The notes: generated by a model not told the origin, from the sequence alone. Shown: positions 45,704-57,278, counted from the first letter of the stretch. The stretch: 64,000 nucleotides of DNA from Antedon mediterranea (GCF_964355755.1 NC_092678.1:15842922-15906921); one strand, 5' to 3'. Numbers and translations: made by a program.

Positions 45704-46973
45704 CTGTTTATTTTTAACACGTAAACATGTATATTTGGAGGGCCTGAGTGACAGTTGACCTGTTATAAAGCTGATTAATTACTTGTTCCTGGTCCTAATT
45801 AAAAATTAGGCCTAGTCTAGCCTCTAGGCCTAAGCTTTTTTAATACGCCGTGGTTAGGATTCCGGCACCGGAACTCAACTGCCCACCGTTAGGGAATCCG
45901 ACACGCTATTGCGCATGCCCAGAGCTCTGGGAAGTGAATTATAGCTTGTGCCACACTACTCTGCACACCACACTACCACTGGCTGAGAGTCGGAGTGTTA
46001 GGATTTACTGTAGCCTAGTTAGTCGTTGCGCGAGCGAGAGAGCGATGGATTAAACTTGGCCTAGGCCATACATGAATTAATAGTTAAAATACGACTACGC
46101 CAGGCGCCACGCGTTAAAATAATTATTATGATATCAATAAGAATCAGTATCTATCTACCGTAAGAATCGTAATGCTGTATTTAGCGTTGCGACCCCGACT
46201 TCCCGAACAGTTTTTTCACATCCACGCGGTGGCTGCCGTCAATAAATTAACTTGTGATTGCATGTTATGTACAGTTATAATGCGTTATATGAAATCTTTT
46301 ATTTTGTACTTGAAAAATCATAAAACTAGTCAACTCATGTAATTATAATAATTCATAATTAGGCCCTCCTATATGAAGTTTATATATGAATGAAGCAACC
46401 ACTTTTTAATTACAAAATAAATAGGCCCACTGGTCACGTCTAGCTGGTAGGCCTAGCCTAGTATTTACTATTAGTGGATCCCGTTATTATTAGGCATCTA
46501 CCGTGGCGGAGCTATGAAATGATCCATCGCTGTTGATAAAGTATAGAGTCGCCGATTACCGGCGCTCTGGGCATGCGCAATAGCGTGTCGGATTCCCTAA
46601 CGGTGGGCAGTTGAGTTCCGGTGCCGGAATCCTAACCACGGCGTTTTTAATAATCATTCATATTGGGAGAGGAGTACAGAGTAGGCCAGGCTACAGGCCT
46701 AGCCTAGCTAGGCCTATATTATATAATAGGCTAGGCTACATCATCAGCAGGTTAAAGGCTAGCAGCCTACCTAGCATGTCTTAGTCAAAGATCTGTAATA
46801 TATTAATAGAAAGAAGCTATAGAGTACTGTGACATTAGATATTTAATCATAAATGCATTATTTATTATTTTGATATGCAATCACAATCTAAATCAGTAAA
46901 TAACATCAATTTCCGTTATCAATAAATAATTATTAATATATAAACCAAATTAAAATAAAATAACTGTTTATTT
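45704..46973 (+). repeat. Tandem duplication copy 1 (contains TIR element)
   Basis: Starting CTGTTTATTTTTAACACG. Without the 798-bp insertion and its target duplication it aligns to 46974-47401 over about 430-460 bp. Confidence 0.85.
45846..46643. mobile_element. MULE-like non-autonomous TIR element, 798 bp
   Basis: Perfect 80-bp terminal inverted repeats, CGCCGTGGTTAGGATTCCGG at 45846 inward to GCATGCCCAGAGC at 45925, and the reverse complement at 46564-46643. It is flanked by the 9-bp duplication TTTTTAATA (45837-45845, 46644-46652). The adjacent tandem copy has the site once (47089-47097). Long TIRs and a 9-bp duplication fit Mutator-like elements; hAT (8 bp) is less likely. No transposase is encoded: the interior has only short frames. 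Identity of the two TIRs suggests recent insertion or gene conversion. Confidence 0.85.
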
Positions 46974-47401
46974 TTAACACGTAAACATGTCTATTCGGGG
47001 GCCTGAGTGACAGTTGACCTGTTATAAAGCTGATTAATTACTTGTTCCTGGTCCTAATTAAAAATTAGGCCTAGCCTAGGCCTAAGCTTTTTTAATAATC
47101 ATTCATATTGGGAGAGAGGAGTACAGAGTAGGCCAGGTTACAGGCCTATACTATATATAGGCTAGGCTACATCATCAGCAGGTTAAAGACTAGCAGCCTA
47201 CCTAGCATGTCTTAGTCAAAGATCTTTAATATATTAATAGAAAGAAGCTATAGAGTACTGTGACATTAGATATTTAATTATAAATGCATATTTCTTTCAT
47301 ATTTGTATTGTATTATATATGCAATCACAATCTAAATCACTAAATAACATCAATTTCCGTTATCAATCAATAATATATATAAACCAAATTAAAATAAAAT
47401 A
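46974..47401 (+). repeat. Tandem duplication copy 2 (empty site)
   Basis: Homologous to the flanks in copy 1, e.g. CTTGTTCCTGGTCCTAATTA and CATCATCAGCAGGTTAAAG. It keeps the uninterrupted target AGCTTTTTTAATAATC. Confidence 0.85.
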
Positions 47402-47572
47402 GCTTCCAAAAAATTAAATTCAATTACAATTCATATACCATTTGTTAAATATTTACAAAATCATTGTTCTAGCAATAAAAACAAAATACTACCATTCATA
47501 CAGTATACTGTACATAATAATATGCAATACTGTAAACATTAACTGAGAAATAGCAAACTATTCCTCAACTTT

Positions 47573-47743
47573 TCACCACTTAGTTACCGGCCCAGTTACT
47601 TCATGGTGGATCTCAGGTGAAATAAACGTCAGATGTGACTTCATGATTTCCCACAAAACTTTTTCCATGGTACTGCTGTCGAGGAATTTATTTTTTCTAA
47701 ATACCTCGTCCATTTTTGTACATAGAGGTCCTGTTTCAAATCT
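47573..47743 (-). CDS. Candidate terminal exon of the coiled-coil gene
   Basis: A phase-0 acceptor (CCAAG before AGATTTGAAAC) opens 56 codons, with STMEKVLWEIMKSHLTF and ending TGPVTKW with a stop at 47573. The phase matches the donor of the upstream exon (47860). An alternative acceptor (TATATAG at 47762) has a better pyrimidine tract but gives a stop in the required phase. Protein family not recognised. Confidence 0.5.
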   Translation of the reverse strand, partial: RFETGPLCTKMDEVFRKNKFLDSSTMEKVLWEIMKSHLTFISPEIHHEVTGPVTKW

Positions 47744-47859
47744 CTTGGTTCATAGTAGTTCGCTATATAAAATATATAAAAGAAATATGGCATTAATTTT
47801 TATAGTATTTGCATGTTTTAGACATAATTTTAAAGGTGTATAATGTAGGACTGACCAAC

Positions 47860-48056
47860 TTTGATCTCTTGTTCTTTTAGATTTATTCTGTGGCCAGTCT
47901 CTGCAATCTTACTATGCTGTTTTGTTACAAGTGACACTGAGAGTTCATTTCTTAAATGCTCAAGATTTTCTTCTAAAGACTGGATTTTATTCATTGTACT
48001 TTGTAGCATGTCGATGTGCTGCAGCTTCTGATTTTCTCTTTCTGCTAGATGATCAC
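47860..48056 (-). CDS. Coiled-coil exon of an unidentified gene
   Basis: A 197-bp exon between acceptor TTTAATCTCAG and donor AAA-GTTGGT. It encodes a heptad-like, charged sequence (DHLAERENQKLQHIDML, IQSLEENLEHLRNELSVSL, HRINLKEQEIK). It joins in frame (phase 1) with the exon at 48353-48405. Coiled coils occur in many centrosomal, ciliary and cytoskeletal proteins; the identity cannot be read from this piece. Confidence 0.65.
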
Positions 48057-48352
48057 CTGAGATTAAACAATATTGGTCAATCAAATAAATGTCAATCTGC
48101 ATAAAAAATGAGCATCAAAATTATTATATTTTAAAAATGTTAACAACTATTTCTTGTAGCAGATAATGATAATATATGGATAATTCATAGGAAAATAAGT
48201 TCCAGCCAAAGGTTTGCTTTATCATGCATAAAAATAGGATAAACAATTTTGAAATTCTATGCTCAAAGGGACAATGTATATTTAAAGAGCAACTTGACCA
48301 ATTGAGTTATTATGTAATGTCAATGTAAAGTTGAAACAACATTTGAATTTAC

Positions 48353-48405
48353 CAGTCAAGATGTCAGCATCCTGTCGCATGTTGAATATTATAACATATT
48401 GACAC
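48353..48405 (-). CDS. Small exon preceding the coiled-coil exon
   Basis: A 53-bp exon, acceptor TTTTTCCAG and donor ACTG-GTAAAT, reading CQYVIIFNMRQDADILT. The single leftover base pairs with the next exon's first two bases to make a Gly codon, so the frame continues. The preceding exon was not identified. Confidence 0.55.
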
Positions 48406-50261
48406 CTGGAAAAATAGTTGATGGAGGAAATATTTAATAAAGAAAATAGGTATATTTATAAATTACTGTAACAATTGTTTGTTTCGACAGTTATTTTATA
48501 CTAACATTGTTCTTTAATATGAAGTACAAACACACATTTCATTGTTTGGAGTGTGTATTAAACTTTCTAAAGAGGTGGTTATGATTATTTACCTACCCTG
48601 TTTAATTCAATGTCTACCAGGTATGGCCTAACAACGCTGTACGATATTGTTTTGCTTCTTTTTTTTCACTGCCATGGTCTACAAAAGACTTGTAGGTCTT
48701 GAGATATCTACAGGCTTGAGGAAGATTGTTTTTTCTGATGTCATCTTGATTACAAAAACTATAGATGCAACTGTACTTTCCTTTAAAAATAAATCAATTT
48801 TTAAATCTACAGTACTTCAGTTTTGTGTCCAAACAAATCCAAACAAGAGAGCTAATAGCCAAAATATTAAACCATTATTATGCTGTAAAAATGTATTAAT
48901 ATTAAGGCCTAGCCTAGGGCTGTGACTGTCACTCAGTCACACCAGCTAGCCTAAAAATGCACCAGGAAAGAAATAATTATTATTATAAACACATGCCATT
49001 AATTATTTGGTAACAGTTATAATGATTACATTTAGGATTAGGGTAATTAAAGGTTTAACTATTACGAATTTTCTATGTTTCGGCCTAGCTTCATTCTAGG
49101 CCCACATTACTGTCACGGTCATCGCGGGCGTCAACGCACTTTCTAAACCTATCGCCAAACCGTTTTCTCGCCGATAACAATAACAATGTATAAAAGGGTT
49201 GCAAAATATGCGAGTTTTACTAAAAACTGAACCAGGCTATATTAAAAAAACTAGTATTATTTTGTTTATATAATAATGATGGACTATATTCTAGTTCGTT
49301 CTTTTTCTAAAAAAATGAATTATATCCACAAAAAAAGTAAAGAATACAATGATATTTTCTACTTACGATTGTTTACTATTTCATTACACAGTTTATCTCA
49401 ACTTCCTGGTTTATGTGCGGGAGAGTATTTCAGTAAAATGGACAATATCGTCGTTTATTTATTAATTTATAGTAAAGAAACAATAAAATATTTATTTTTT
49501 AATTGAACATACACTTTTTTTAATCGTTTAGTTTTGTATAAAATGTTTTTACTACATAAAAACTCACGATAGCGAAATTTAATTTGGCGTTCGCGAAATA
49601 ATGGTTTGTAAACAAAAATTATATGTCCGCGCGACTAGGGGGAGCCTCGTCTGCTAACACTGAGGGTGCTTGACTTTTTCTGATATCTTAACACTAGTTG
49701 AAACAGCTGTGTATTATAATTGTATCAGAAAGTGTCCGATTACGTAACTTGTCCGTTTAATGGAAGTATTTATATTAAATACAGGAATAACAATTATTTA
49801 TTTTTATTATTGCGTGAGTGTGCTTTATGTGAGGTGTCCGTATAGCATGCAAGCCATTTTATAATTACCTATGAATTAAATTAATTTCAATTTAATTAGG
49901 TAAATAATAAATGGTTAGCGATTTCCGTTTATTAGGTGTCTAGTTTTAACTGTACAAGGAAAGTCAACACTAAATCTACTCTTACGCCAAAACCTGAATC
50001 TGCACACGCGCCAAAGCTTGGTGTTCACACACATGTGGGTGAAACATGGATAAAAACAAACAAAACAGTCTACTACTATCAGGTAAATCAAATTTACAAA
50101 TAACAAATGCCTATTGTCTTCTTCTTCACTTATGTAAAATTACATACATATTCACAATCTTCTGACTGAGTTCATGTTATTGTTTGAACTCAAAGTCAGA
50201 CAATGTTTAGTATGTTATGTAGAAAGAAATGAAAATAATTGTATAAATTGTAACGAATTAC
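48406..50261. other. Spacer / possible introns
   Basis: A minus-strand frame at about 48597-48805 ends at a good donor (AACAGG-GTAGGT) but its phase does not match the 48405 exon. AGGCCTA motifs are near 48905. Nothing else is supported. Confidence 0.4.
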
Positions 50262-50477
50262 GATTTTCATTGAATTATGAAATGTTGATTTAAAAATTAG
50301 TCGGGTAGGTGTTGTTTATACTATGTTCTACAGAACTGACTAGTTTTTCTGTAGAAGAGAATTACGGTTGTTCAAGATAGAAATGATTGTATAATGGCGG
50401 AGAATTAAAATTTTTAATCCACACATTATAAGTTTTTTTTAAATCAGTCGGGCAATTGTTGTTACTATGTTCTACAG
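50262..50477 (+). repeat. Tandem repeat in host DNA left of the L1-like insertion
   Basis: About 1.5 copies of a unit containing AGTCGGG, TGTTGTT, ACTATGTTCTACAG, TTTTTCTGTAGAAGAGAAT and ACGGTTGTTCAAGATAGAAA. The second copy is cut after TTCTACAG by the LINE and continues at 53064. Confidence 0.75.
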
Positions 50478-50479
50478 AA

Positions 50480-52846
50480 GAAAAGGGGATATGTGAAGGT
50501 AGTGTCACAATAAATGAATGTACCAATGCAATTAAAAAAATGAAATTAAATAAAACTCCCGGATGTGATGGCTTGACCGTTGAGTTTTATTTACATCTCT
50601 GGGATGACATTAAACACATTGTTTGTGACGCTCTAAATGCATGTTATTTTAACAATGAAATGAGTTCTACACAGAAACGTGGTATTATAAGCCTATTATA
50701 CAAAAAAGGTGATAAAAAATTGCTTGAAAACTGGCGTCCTATCACTTTATTAAATACAGACTACAAAATTTTAACTCAAATTCTATGTATGAGACTTCAT
50801 AAAGTAATTGAAAATGTAGTTGACAATGACCAAAAGGGGTACATTAAAGGACGATTCGCTGGAGAAAACGTCCGTCTAATTAATGATATTCTGTATGATA
50901 CAGCAGAAGAACAAATCGAAGGAGCTATTCTATCCCTTGATTTTAGAAAAGCATTTGATTCTGTAAATAGAGATTTTATGTTTAAGGTACTAAAAAAATT
51001 TAATTTTGGAGAATCCTTTTTAAAATGGGTAAATACAATTTATAGTAAATCTGAATGTGTTATTTTTAATAATGGTTGGATATCAGAAAGTTTTGAAATG
51101 GAATGCGGAATAAGACAGGGTTGCCCATTGTCGGCGTTACTCTTTATTTTAGTAGTAGAAATTATGGCGTGTAATATAAGAAAAGATAAATGCTATAAAG
51201 GAATATCTTTACCTAACAATGATAATGGTGAGGAAGTTCGCATTGCGCAGCTGGCAGATGACACTGTACTCTTTGTGGGAAATGAAAAAAGTATAGAGAT
51301 TGGTTTAAACATTGTTAATAAGTTTGGTAAAGTGTCTGGTATGACTTTAAATAAAAAAAAAACCAACGCTATATGGATTGGCAAAAATGTAAACAAAATT
51401 CAAAAACCATGCAGTCTAAATTGGGTTAATGAACCAATTAAGATTTTGGGTATTTATGTGGGATATAATGAGAACAAATGCAGTGAATTAAATTGGGATA
51501 GTAAGGTGGCAAACTTAGAAATGCTACTCAATAGATGGAAAGGAAGAAACCTAACCTGTTTTGGCAAAGTTACCATTTTAAAAAGTTTAGCTTTGTCTAA
51601 ACTAACATACAATGCATGTATAATTGATGTACCAGATGATGTTATTTTTAAAATAAATAAATTTATATATAACTTTTTATGGAATGGAAAAACAGAAAAA
51701 ATAAAAAGAAAAACTTTAATCGGTAAGATGATTAAAGGGGGCATAGGTATGCCTGATTTCGCATTACACATAAACTCTCTGAAAATGATATGGGCAAGAA
51801 AATTACTGTGTAGAAAACACGTAAGATGGAAAATCTTACCACTATACTATTTTAATAAATTTGGAACCGAACAACTAATTTTAAGTATGTCAAATACCAA
51901 TTTTCAAAATAACATGGGCTTAGATACTATACCATCTTTTTATTATAATGTTCTAAAGTGTTGTGTTGAATTTAATAATATGAATAATGAAGGTACAATT
52001 AACGAGTATGAAGAAGTGATAAAGCTAAACTTATGGGGTAACAATGATATTAAATATAGAAACAAACCACTATTCTTTAAGAACTGGATAGATGCAGGTT
52101 TTAATCAAATTGGAGATATAATTATTTTCAATCGTCTAATGAAACCTATAGAAATAATTAAACAATTACGTATTAAGAAAAACTGGATAGCTGAATATGT
52201 TTCTCTAACCAGAGCTATTCCAAAAGAGTGGTTAAGTATAATTAAACATAATATGCCAAATATGAACCAATATATGAATGTGAATCTGGAATACAATATC
52301 AACAATATAATTAAGATGACAACAAAAGATGTTTATTCTAACTTTGTTAATAATGTTTTTATTCCCCCGAAAAGCATACTTAAATGGAATAACATATTTA
52401 ATGAAGATATCAAGTGGTGTGATGTCTGGAAAAGAAAAGTGAAAAACGAAAAAATTAAGAAATTTGCCCAATTGAATTACAAATTACTAAATAGAGTTGT
52501 ACCTACAAATCTAAAACTGTATAACTGGAAACTGAAAAATAATAACATATGTAACAATTGTGGAGTCATTGAAGACGAAAAACATATGTTTTATTACTGT
52601 AGACGTAATCAAATACTATGGGAAAAAATTGACAATATATTTAAAAAGCTAAATAACAGCAGTAGCTCGTTCAAAGAACTCCCGTTAGGAAGTAAATGTC
52701 AATTAAAAAACCAATTGTATTCAATAGCTGTGTACGTCATATACATAATTAAAATTAAAACTGAACTTAAAAAACCTGTATGCCAGAATCCCTGGATTCA
52801 GTTTAAATATATTTTAAAAGATATGAATACACTAGGCATGTTGTAA
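50480..52846 (+). CDS. L1/Tx1-like reverse transcriptase (ORF2 C-terminal 789 codons)
   Basis: Reverse transcriptase that would copy its own mRNA at a nicked genomic site. Motifs in order: KKMKLNKTPGCDGLTVEFY (motif 0/1 region), KRGIISLLYKKGDK, NWRPITLLNTDYKI, GAILSLDFRKAFDSVNR (motif A Asp), GIRQGCPLSALLFIL (motif B), AQLADDTVLFV (catalytic ADD, near 51250), GMTLNKKKT, then a thumb and a C-terminal C-X2-C...H-X4-C-like segment, NICNNCGVIEDEKHMFYYC. No stop or frameshift is seen to 52844. Upstream ATG codons at 50456 are in host DNA, so no genuine start exists. The APE endonuclease domain is missing, so the copy is presumably dead on its own. Confidence 0.9.
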   Translation, partial: EKGICEGSVTINECTNAIKKMKLNKTPGCDGLTVEFYLHLWDDIKHIVCDALNACYFNNEMSSTQKRGIISLLYKKGDKKLLENWRPITLLNTDYKILTQILCMRLHKVIENVVDNDQKGYIKGRFAGENVRLINDILYDTAEEQIEGAILSLDFRKAFDSVNRDFMFKVLKKFNFGESFLKWVNTIYSKSECVIFNNGWISESFEMECGIRQGCPLSALLFILVVEIMACNIRKDKCYKGISLPNNDNGEEVRIAQLADDTVLFVGNEKSIEIGLNIVNKFGKVSGMTLNKKKTNAIWIGKNVNKIQKPCSLNWVNEPIKILGIYVGYNENKCSELNWDSKVANLEMLLNRWKGRNLTCFGKVTILKSLALSKLTYNACIIDVPDDVIFKINKFIYNFLWNGKTEKIKRKTLIGKMIKGGIGMPDFALHINSLKMIWARKLLCRKHVRWKILPLYYFNKFGTEQLILSMSNTNFQNNMGLDTIPSFYYNVLKCCVEFNNMNNEGTINEYEEVIKLNLWGNNDIKYRNKPLFFKNWIDAGFNQIGDIIIFNRLMKPIEIIKQLRIKKNWIAEYVSLTRAIPKEWLSIIKHNMPNMNQYMNVNLEYNINNIIKMTTKDVYSNFVNNVFIPPKSILKWNNIFNEDIKWCDVWKRKVKNEKIKKFAQLNYKLLNRVVPTNLKLYNWKLKNNNICNNCGVIEDEKHMFYYCRRNQILWEKIDNIFKKLNNSSSSFKELPLGSKCQLKNQLYSIAVYVIYIIKIKTELKKPVCQNPWIQFKYILKDMNTLGML

Positions 52847-53063
52847 CTTATAAGTGGCATCCATTTTTGTATTTTAAGATGTACAGTTTTTGTATGCATA
52901 TAATCAAACCACTATATGTATAAAGGTTAAAAGAGTAAAAATCAGAAAATAACAAAAAAAGTAGAAAACAGAAATTTAATGTATGAAAATGAAATGTGAA
53001 CGAAATTTGTATGAAAGAATGAATAAAGGTGGTGGTTAACCACAAAAGAGAAAAAAAAAAAAA
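52847..53063 (+). other. L1-like 3' UTR and A tail
   Basis: About 200-bp A-rich 3' UTR ending GAATAAAGGTGGTGG, CCACAAAAGAG and the A run. Confidence 0.75.
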
Positions 53064-53170
53064 ATGTTCTACAGTATTGACCATTTTTCTATAGAAAGAG
53101 AATCACGGTTGCTCAAGATAAAAACGATTGTGTAAAAGGGTGGAGAATTACGACTTTCAATCAATTCTTA
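53064..53170 (+). repeat. Tandem repeat in host DNA right of the L1-like insertion
   Basis: Continues the interrupted unit: TTCTACAGTATTGACC, TATAGAAAGAGAATCACGGT, TGCTCAAGATAAAAACGATT, GGTGGAGAATTACGACTTTC, homologous to 50330-50410. Confidence 0.75.
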
Positions 53171-53804
53171 CTTATATTTTTTTTTATATAAAAAGTAAAA
53201 CAAGTTGAAGTACTTCAAAGCATACTCACGACTAGAACAGCTTGAAAACGGTACAACAACCAACAAAATAATAACGCTAAAGATTAACATCTTGTTACGT
53301 AATTCCGTACTGATTCGTTGACGATTTTACGCAATTCCGTAAGTTCACTCACTCGTTATTTCGCGAATTAACCTTACAATACATCCGTGATTCTTTCCAA
53401 CGCATAACACTTGTTTTCGGTGGTCTTCATTAAATTATGATATTGCTTTTAGATAATTTACAAAATTGATTAGATAAATCGTTTCACCAGGCCTATACTT
53501 AATAAATTATGAGTTTGTTACTGTTGATACAATAATTCTAAACTTTGTACGATATACGGTAACTAAGATCTGGTAGAAGCGTTGTAAATAAGATTTAGTT
53601 TATTTTTTTATTTTTTTTTCAGACAATAGATGGCAATATATGTATGTCGATATACAATTTTCCTTAACTGGTGACGTAGGTCAACACAGCATTGTATATA
53701 CAGTTGCATTGGGATTGACAGGATTGTTATCCCAAAGTAATTAAAAGAAAGTAAATAAAGAGTTAAGTAACCATAATGTGACGAAATTCAGAGGCGAATT
53801 CAAT
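53171..53804. other. Spacer, no supported features
   Basis: AT-rich. ATTCCGTA... and GATTTTACGCAATTCCGTA repeat weakly near 53300-53340. No gene seen. Confidence 0.45.
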
Positions 53805-53905
53805 TGGAGGGGAAGACCAGCCGACCTGTAGACTTGCCCCAAGTCTGTATTCAATGGGACGGGAGGACCGGCCAACCTGTAGACTTGCCCCAAGTCTGTA
53901 TTCAT
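53805..53905 (+). repeat. 49-50-bp tandem duplication containing a hairpin
   Basis: Two copies of CAACCTGTAGACTTGCCCCA followed by AGTCTGTATTCAATG (first copy CGACCTGTAG...). AGACTTG-CCC-CAAGTCT is a perfect 7-bp inverted repeat in each. Confidence 0.8.
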
Positions 53906-54430
53906 TGTCTTTTTTTTCTTTATTTCAATACGCTTATTATCATTATTTATACTCGTATACCATTTATGTTTACAAAAAATATTAGTTGTTGTTTATTATT
54001 ACAATCTTTAATCTATACTATATATAATGTATATATAGTATATACTATATATATACATTAATTATAATTTATGTATACATTTTTTTTTTTCATTTACCAA
54101 TATCGGTATTTAGTTCATTTATAATTATCATTAAACTATTGAAATATAATTTAAATAATTTTGATAAAGAAGATGTTAGTTATGTTATTATACTGTAATT
54201 TGTTATCCTAAATTATATAATTATATATTCTAGGTTATTTTAATTTTTTTAGTAATGTGTTTTGTTGTGGGTCCCTACGAGACAAGTTGTTAACATCTAG
54301 AAGGGATCCATGATAATAATGACTAACAATTACTGCTTTATCTATGTTCACTTTAATATCTTTTTTCTATTTTGTATATATTCATTCATTATTATCTAAA
54401 TAAATATTATCTGAATTATCTGAATTTTAT
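53906..54430 (+). other. Possible LINE 3' UTR remnant
   Basis: T-rich sequence with GTTTTGTTGTGGGTCCCTAC near 54260 and an end (ATTATCTGAATTATCTGAATT) that looks like a short tandem LINE tail. No ORF2 C-terminus was found upstream, so this is weak. Confidence 0.3.
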
Positions 54431-55355
54431 TTCGATTTTTCTCTAAAAATAGTATACAAGCGCAAGTACTATACGTATGAAACGCCATATGTGCCAAAAT
54501 ATTAATGTTTTTACTAATATTAAAACAAACCTCCCTCTGGATCCCAGACTAGCTGGCCTGGTGCGTCTTATAAACGTGTGCCGCTGATACAAAAGCGTTT
54601 GTTAAATAAAGTTTGCTTTACTGTTCAATCTCTACTAAACTCACCTGAAAAAATCACTTCCGATCGTGTTGTAAACGTTTAATTGAATTGTCAGATATAT
54701 CCTTTGATTAATTATTTATTTGTTTACAAACCGTTGAGAGAAGTTAATTGATTGTATTCGAGTCCATCTGTTAAAGCCTCCCTTTTGCCATTAGTTGTTA
54801 CACACAATGTATATATACATTAACGTATTTCATCGTCATATTTATGTTCAAAGAATTAATAATTATTAATTCTTTTTATCTGCTTCAGAAAAAATATCTA
54901 TGTTTAAGCAGAAATAGTATCTGTTTATTTTTTTTATGATACACACACACACACCCACACCCATCGTTATTGTTTATTTGCATGTATGTTGAATTGATAA
55001 ACCAAATTATTTCAATACTAACAATTCACTCCTTTTTTTGGATACATTTGGTGAATAAATTGTTGATAAATGAATCAAAATAACTTCAAATTATTTTGAT
55101 GTTTTTTTTCTCAACATAGCCGTTTTTCTCTGTCTCGTATCTTGTTCATAATTCCCCTTCCATTCAACAACCTCTCATTCAACAAAACATATTTATATGC
55201 ACACTTTCCTCCAATCAGTAACTCATACTGTCTTAACTCTTATACCATCACTCTACCTTATTACCAGACAATTATAACAGAAGAAAAAACTTATTATATT
55301 TTCACACCATTGATTTATTTAAATCTAAGTGTAATAAATGTTGACATACAGTAAA
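54431..55355. other. Spacer; short (AC)n tract
   Basis: (AC)-rich tract at 54943-54962. No gene supported. Confidence 0.5.
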
Positions 55356-55492
55356 CTGTGGTTCCCACTAGAGACGCAATGCAATGACATATACACAGCG
55401 CAAGTGAGTTGACAACACGACACAAAATCCATCGCTTGTGATTGGTTACTAACGTTGCGCTCTGTGCATTGTGTCTCTCTAGTGGAACCAAG
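55356..55492. mobile_element. Small TIR element (MITE-like)
   Basis: Imperfect terminal inverted repeats: TGGTTCCCACTAGAGACGCA at the left, GTCTCTCTAGTGGAACCA at the right. It is about 137 bp with no coding capacity. No convincing target duplication was seen, so superfamily is unassigned. Confidence 0.6.
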
Positions 55493-55729
55493 CATTAGTA
55501 ATATATCAAGCATGCAGTAATATTATTTTCACAGAATCTTTACCAGACTATACATTGATACGGCACATACAATTAATCGCTACATGATAAAGCAAACAAC
55601 GTTACAGATCGGGGTTAGTGAAATCTGTCATTATAAGGGTTGTATTTTTGTCCATTATAATTGTGTCCGTTGTGGACAGGAAACCCCCTACCGTGAATCT
55701 TCTAATTGTTACCCTGGTTTATTATTCTT

Positions 55730-56105
55730 TGATTGTTTTTTAGGGTGGGTTACGATTAGAGTAGTGGGTTATTATTACTAATCTTAAATTAGGCACAGGA
55801 AAATAGTAAACCACCCCCAACTTTTCCGGTCAGCAAATAGCAAAATAATAAAACAGTACAAATAAACAAATTTGGTTGAACTCTAACTTTATTTTATAAA
55901 CTCAAAAACTCTCAATCCTCCCCCACTCCCGAGATCAACGTGCATTATCTACTTATTTTCAAAATACGGCTGCATCATAAATTGTTGTGACTCTAATTAT
56001 AGCAACTCCCATGGGTTACTATTAGAGTAGTGGGTAACTATTCTAGATTGACTTATAAGGTGGGTTGCTATTAGAAGGGGGTTACTATTAGGAGATTTAC
56101 GGTAT
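55730..56105 (+). repeat. GGGTTACTATTAGAG-motif repeat
   Basis: At least five related motifs (GGGTTACGATTAGAGTAGTG, GGGTTATTATTACTA, GGGTTACTATTAGAGTAGTG, GGGTTGCTATTAGAAG, GGGTTACTATTAGGAG), the last leading to ATTTACGGTA. The pattern suggests subterminal repeats of a DNA transposon whose other end is not resolved. Confidence 0.5.
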
Positions 56106-57139
56106 ATGAACAAATAATGTCATTTACTCTCATGATGACGCTATACTAATAATGGACAGGTTCACCAACACTATGGAAATTATATATTATTACATTAAAT
56201 AAACAACTTGTATGGTACATTTATAACAATAAGATTCACAACAAGGCCAAATGAATAAATACATTTTTTAAAGTGGTTTGTTCTAAGGTAATAATTAGAT
56301 GAGAATAAACGCGGCTTCTCTCATAGTGGATCGACCGCAATGTACACGGTAAGTAAGTACCGTTTGTCTATTCGTCATATCCGATATATGTTGGTACCAA
56401 CAACGTTAAACAAACGATAGAGGTCATATGTCAATTATCACTAAATTACTGTTATAAAATTCCACTATAATAATATATATCGCAGCAGTCAAACAAATCT
56501 TGAACCATGATTCTGTTCATGTTAACACATTCGTTATATGCCTACAGTATTACCAATTAAGATGTTAACATTAACACTTATTTAGCGTTATCAATTTCTA
56601 TATATTATAAGAACAAAATCAGCGGTTCTTCATATACTTTCATAACAGTAGTTGAAATAAAAGTCTTTAATTGATTTTTAAATTGTTAATTTAAATGTTT
56701 ATATAGATTATAGTAATCCATGTTAATGTCACTTGGCAAATTGCAACGGAAAAGCAACGGAAAACGAGCGGTCAGCAAATGTCTTCGCATAACATCCGTT
56801 GCACTGCCAAACCATGGAGGTAAAAACACTATAGGCCTAAAGTAGCCTTAAAGAAGCCCCGATGATCCCAGCTGGCTTTATTTCGATGGGCTTCTTTTAA
56901 CACTTTTTTTCAAACTAAGAAGCGGCTTCTTTTCGAGGTGTTCTTTCTTCGATGTGCGCTACTTTTTGAGATTGTAAGTGCCAAATCCAAGCTAGATATA
57001 CTATGCTTGTGTTCACTGAAGGGTGTCAAGTGAACAGGTGACCAACCATATGGGTTATGCTAATGAGGGCATAGCTTGCTTGGGCTGTGGCTGGCAGTTG
57101 GATAGTTAGTCTTGTTGGGTAAGGACCTAGCAAGCACAC
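56106..57139. other. Spacer, no supported genes
   Basis: 56830-56960 has repeated GAAGC/GGCTTCTTT segments (GATGGGCTTCTTTTAACAC, AAGCGGCTTCTTTTCGAG) but no open coding signal. Confidence 0.45.
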
Positions 57140-57278
57140 AAGGCTTACTTAGAAGCCTATAGAAGTGATAGATGTACCAAGGCTTACTTAGAAGCCTATA
57201 GAAGTGGTAGATATACCAAGGCTTACTTAGAAGCCTATAGAAGTGGTAGATGTACCAAGGCTTACTTAGAAGCCTAAA
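57140..57278 (+). repeat. 39-bp minisatellite, ~3.5 copies
   Basis: Unit AAGGCTTACTTAGAAGCCTA followed by TAGAAGTGGTAGATGTACC. Each unit holds a hairpin AGGCTT-ACTTAG-AAGCCT. Copies differ at one or two positions. Confidence 0.95.

Larger units (their letters stand above)
50478..53063 (+). mobile_element. 5'-truncated L1/Tx1-like LINE insertion
   Basis: Flanked by the target duplication ATGTTCTACAG (50467-50477 and 53064-53074), ends in a run of about 13 A, and has an intact RT reading frame. The endonuclease part is missing by 5' truncation. Intact frame and exact duplications suggest a young insertion. Confidence 0.92.

Noticed and set aside
48597-48805. Minus-strand frame ending at a consensus donor, as a further upstream exon of the coiled-coil gene
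   Set aside because: Its phase-0 donor would put a stop into the 48353-48405 exon; kept out of the gene model.
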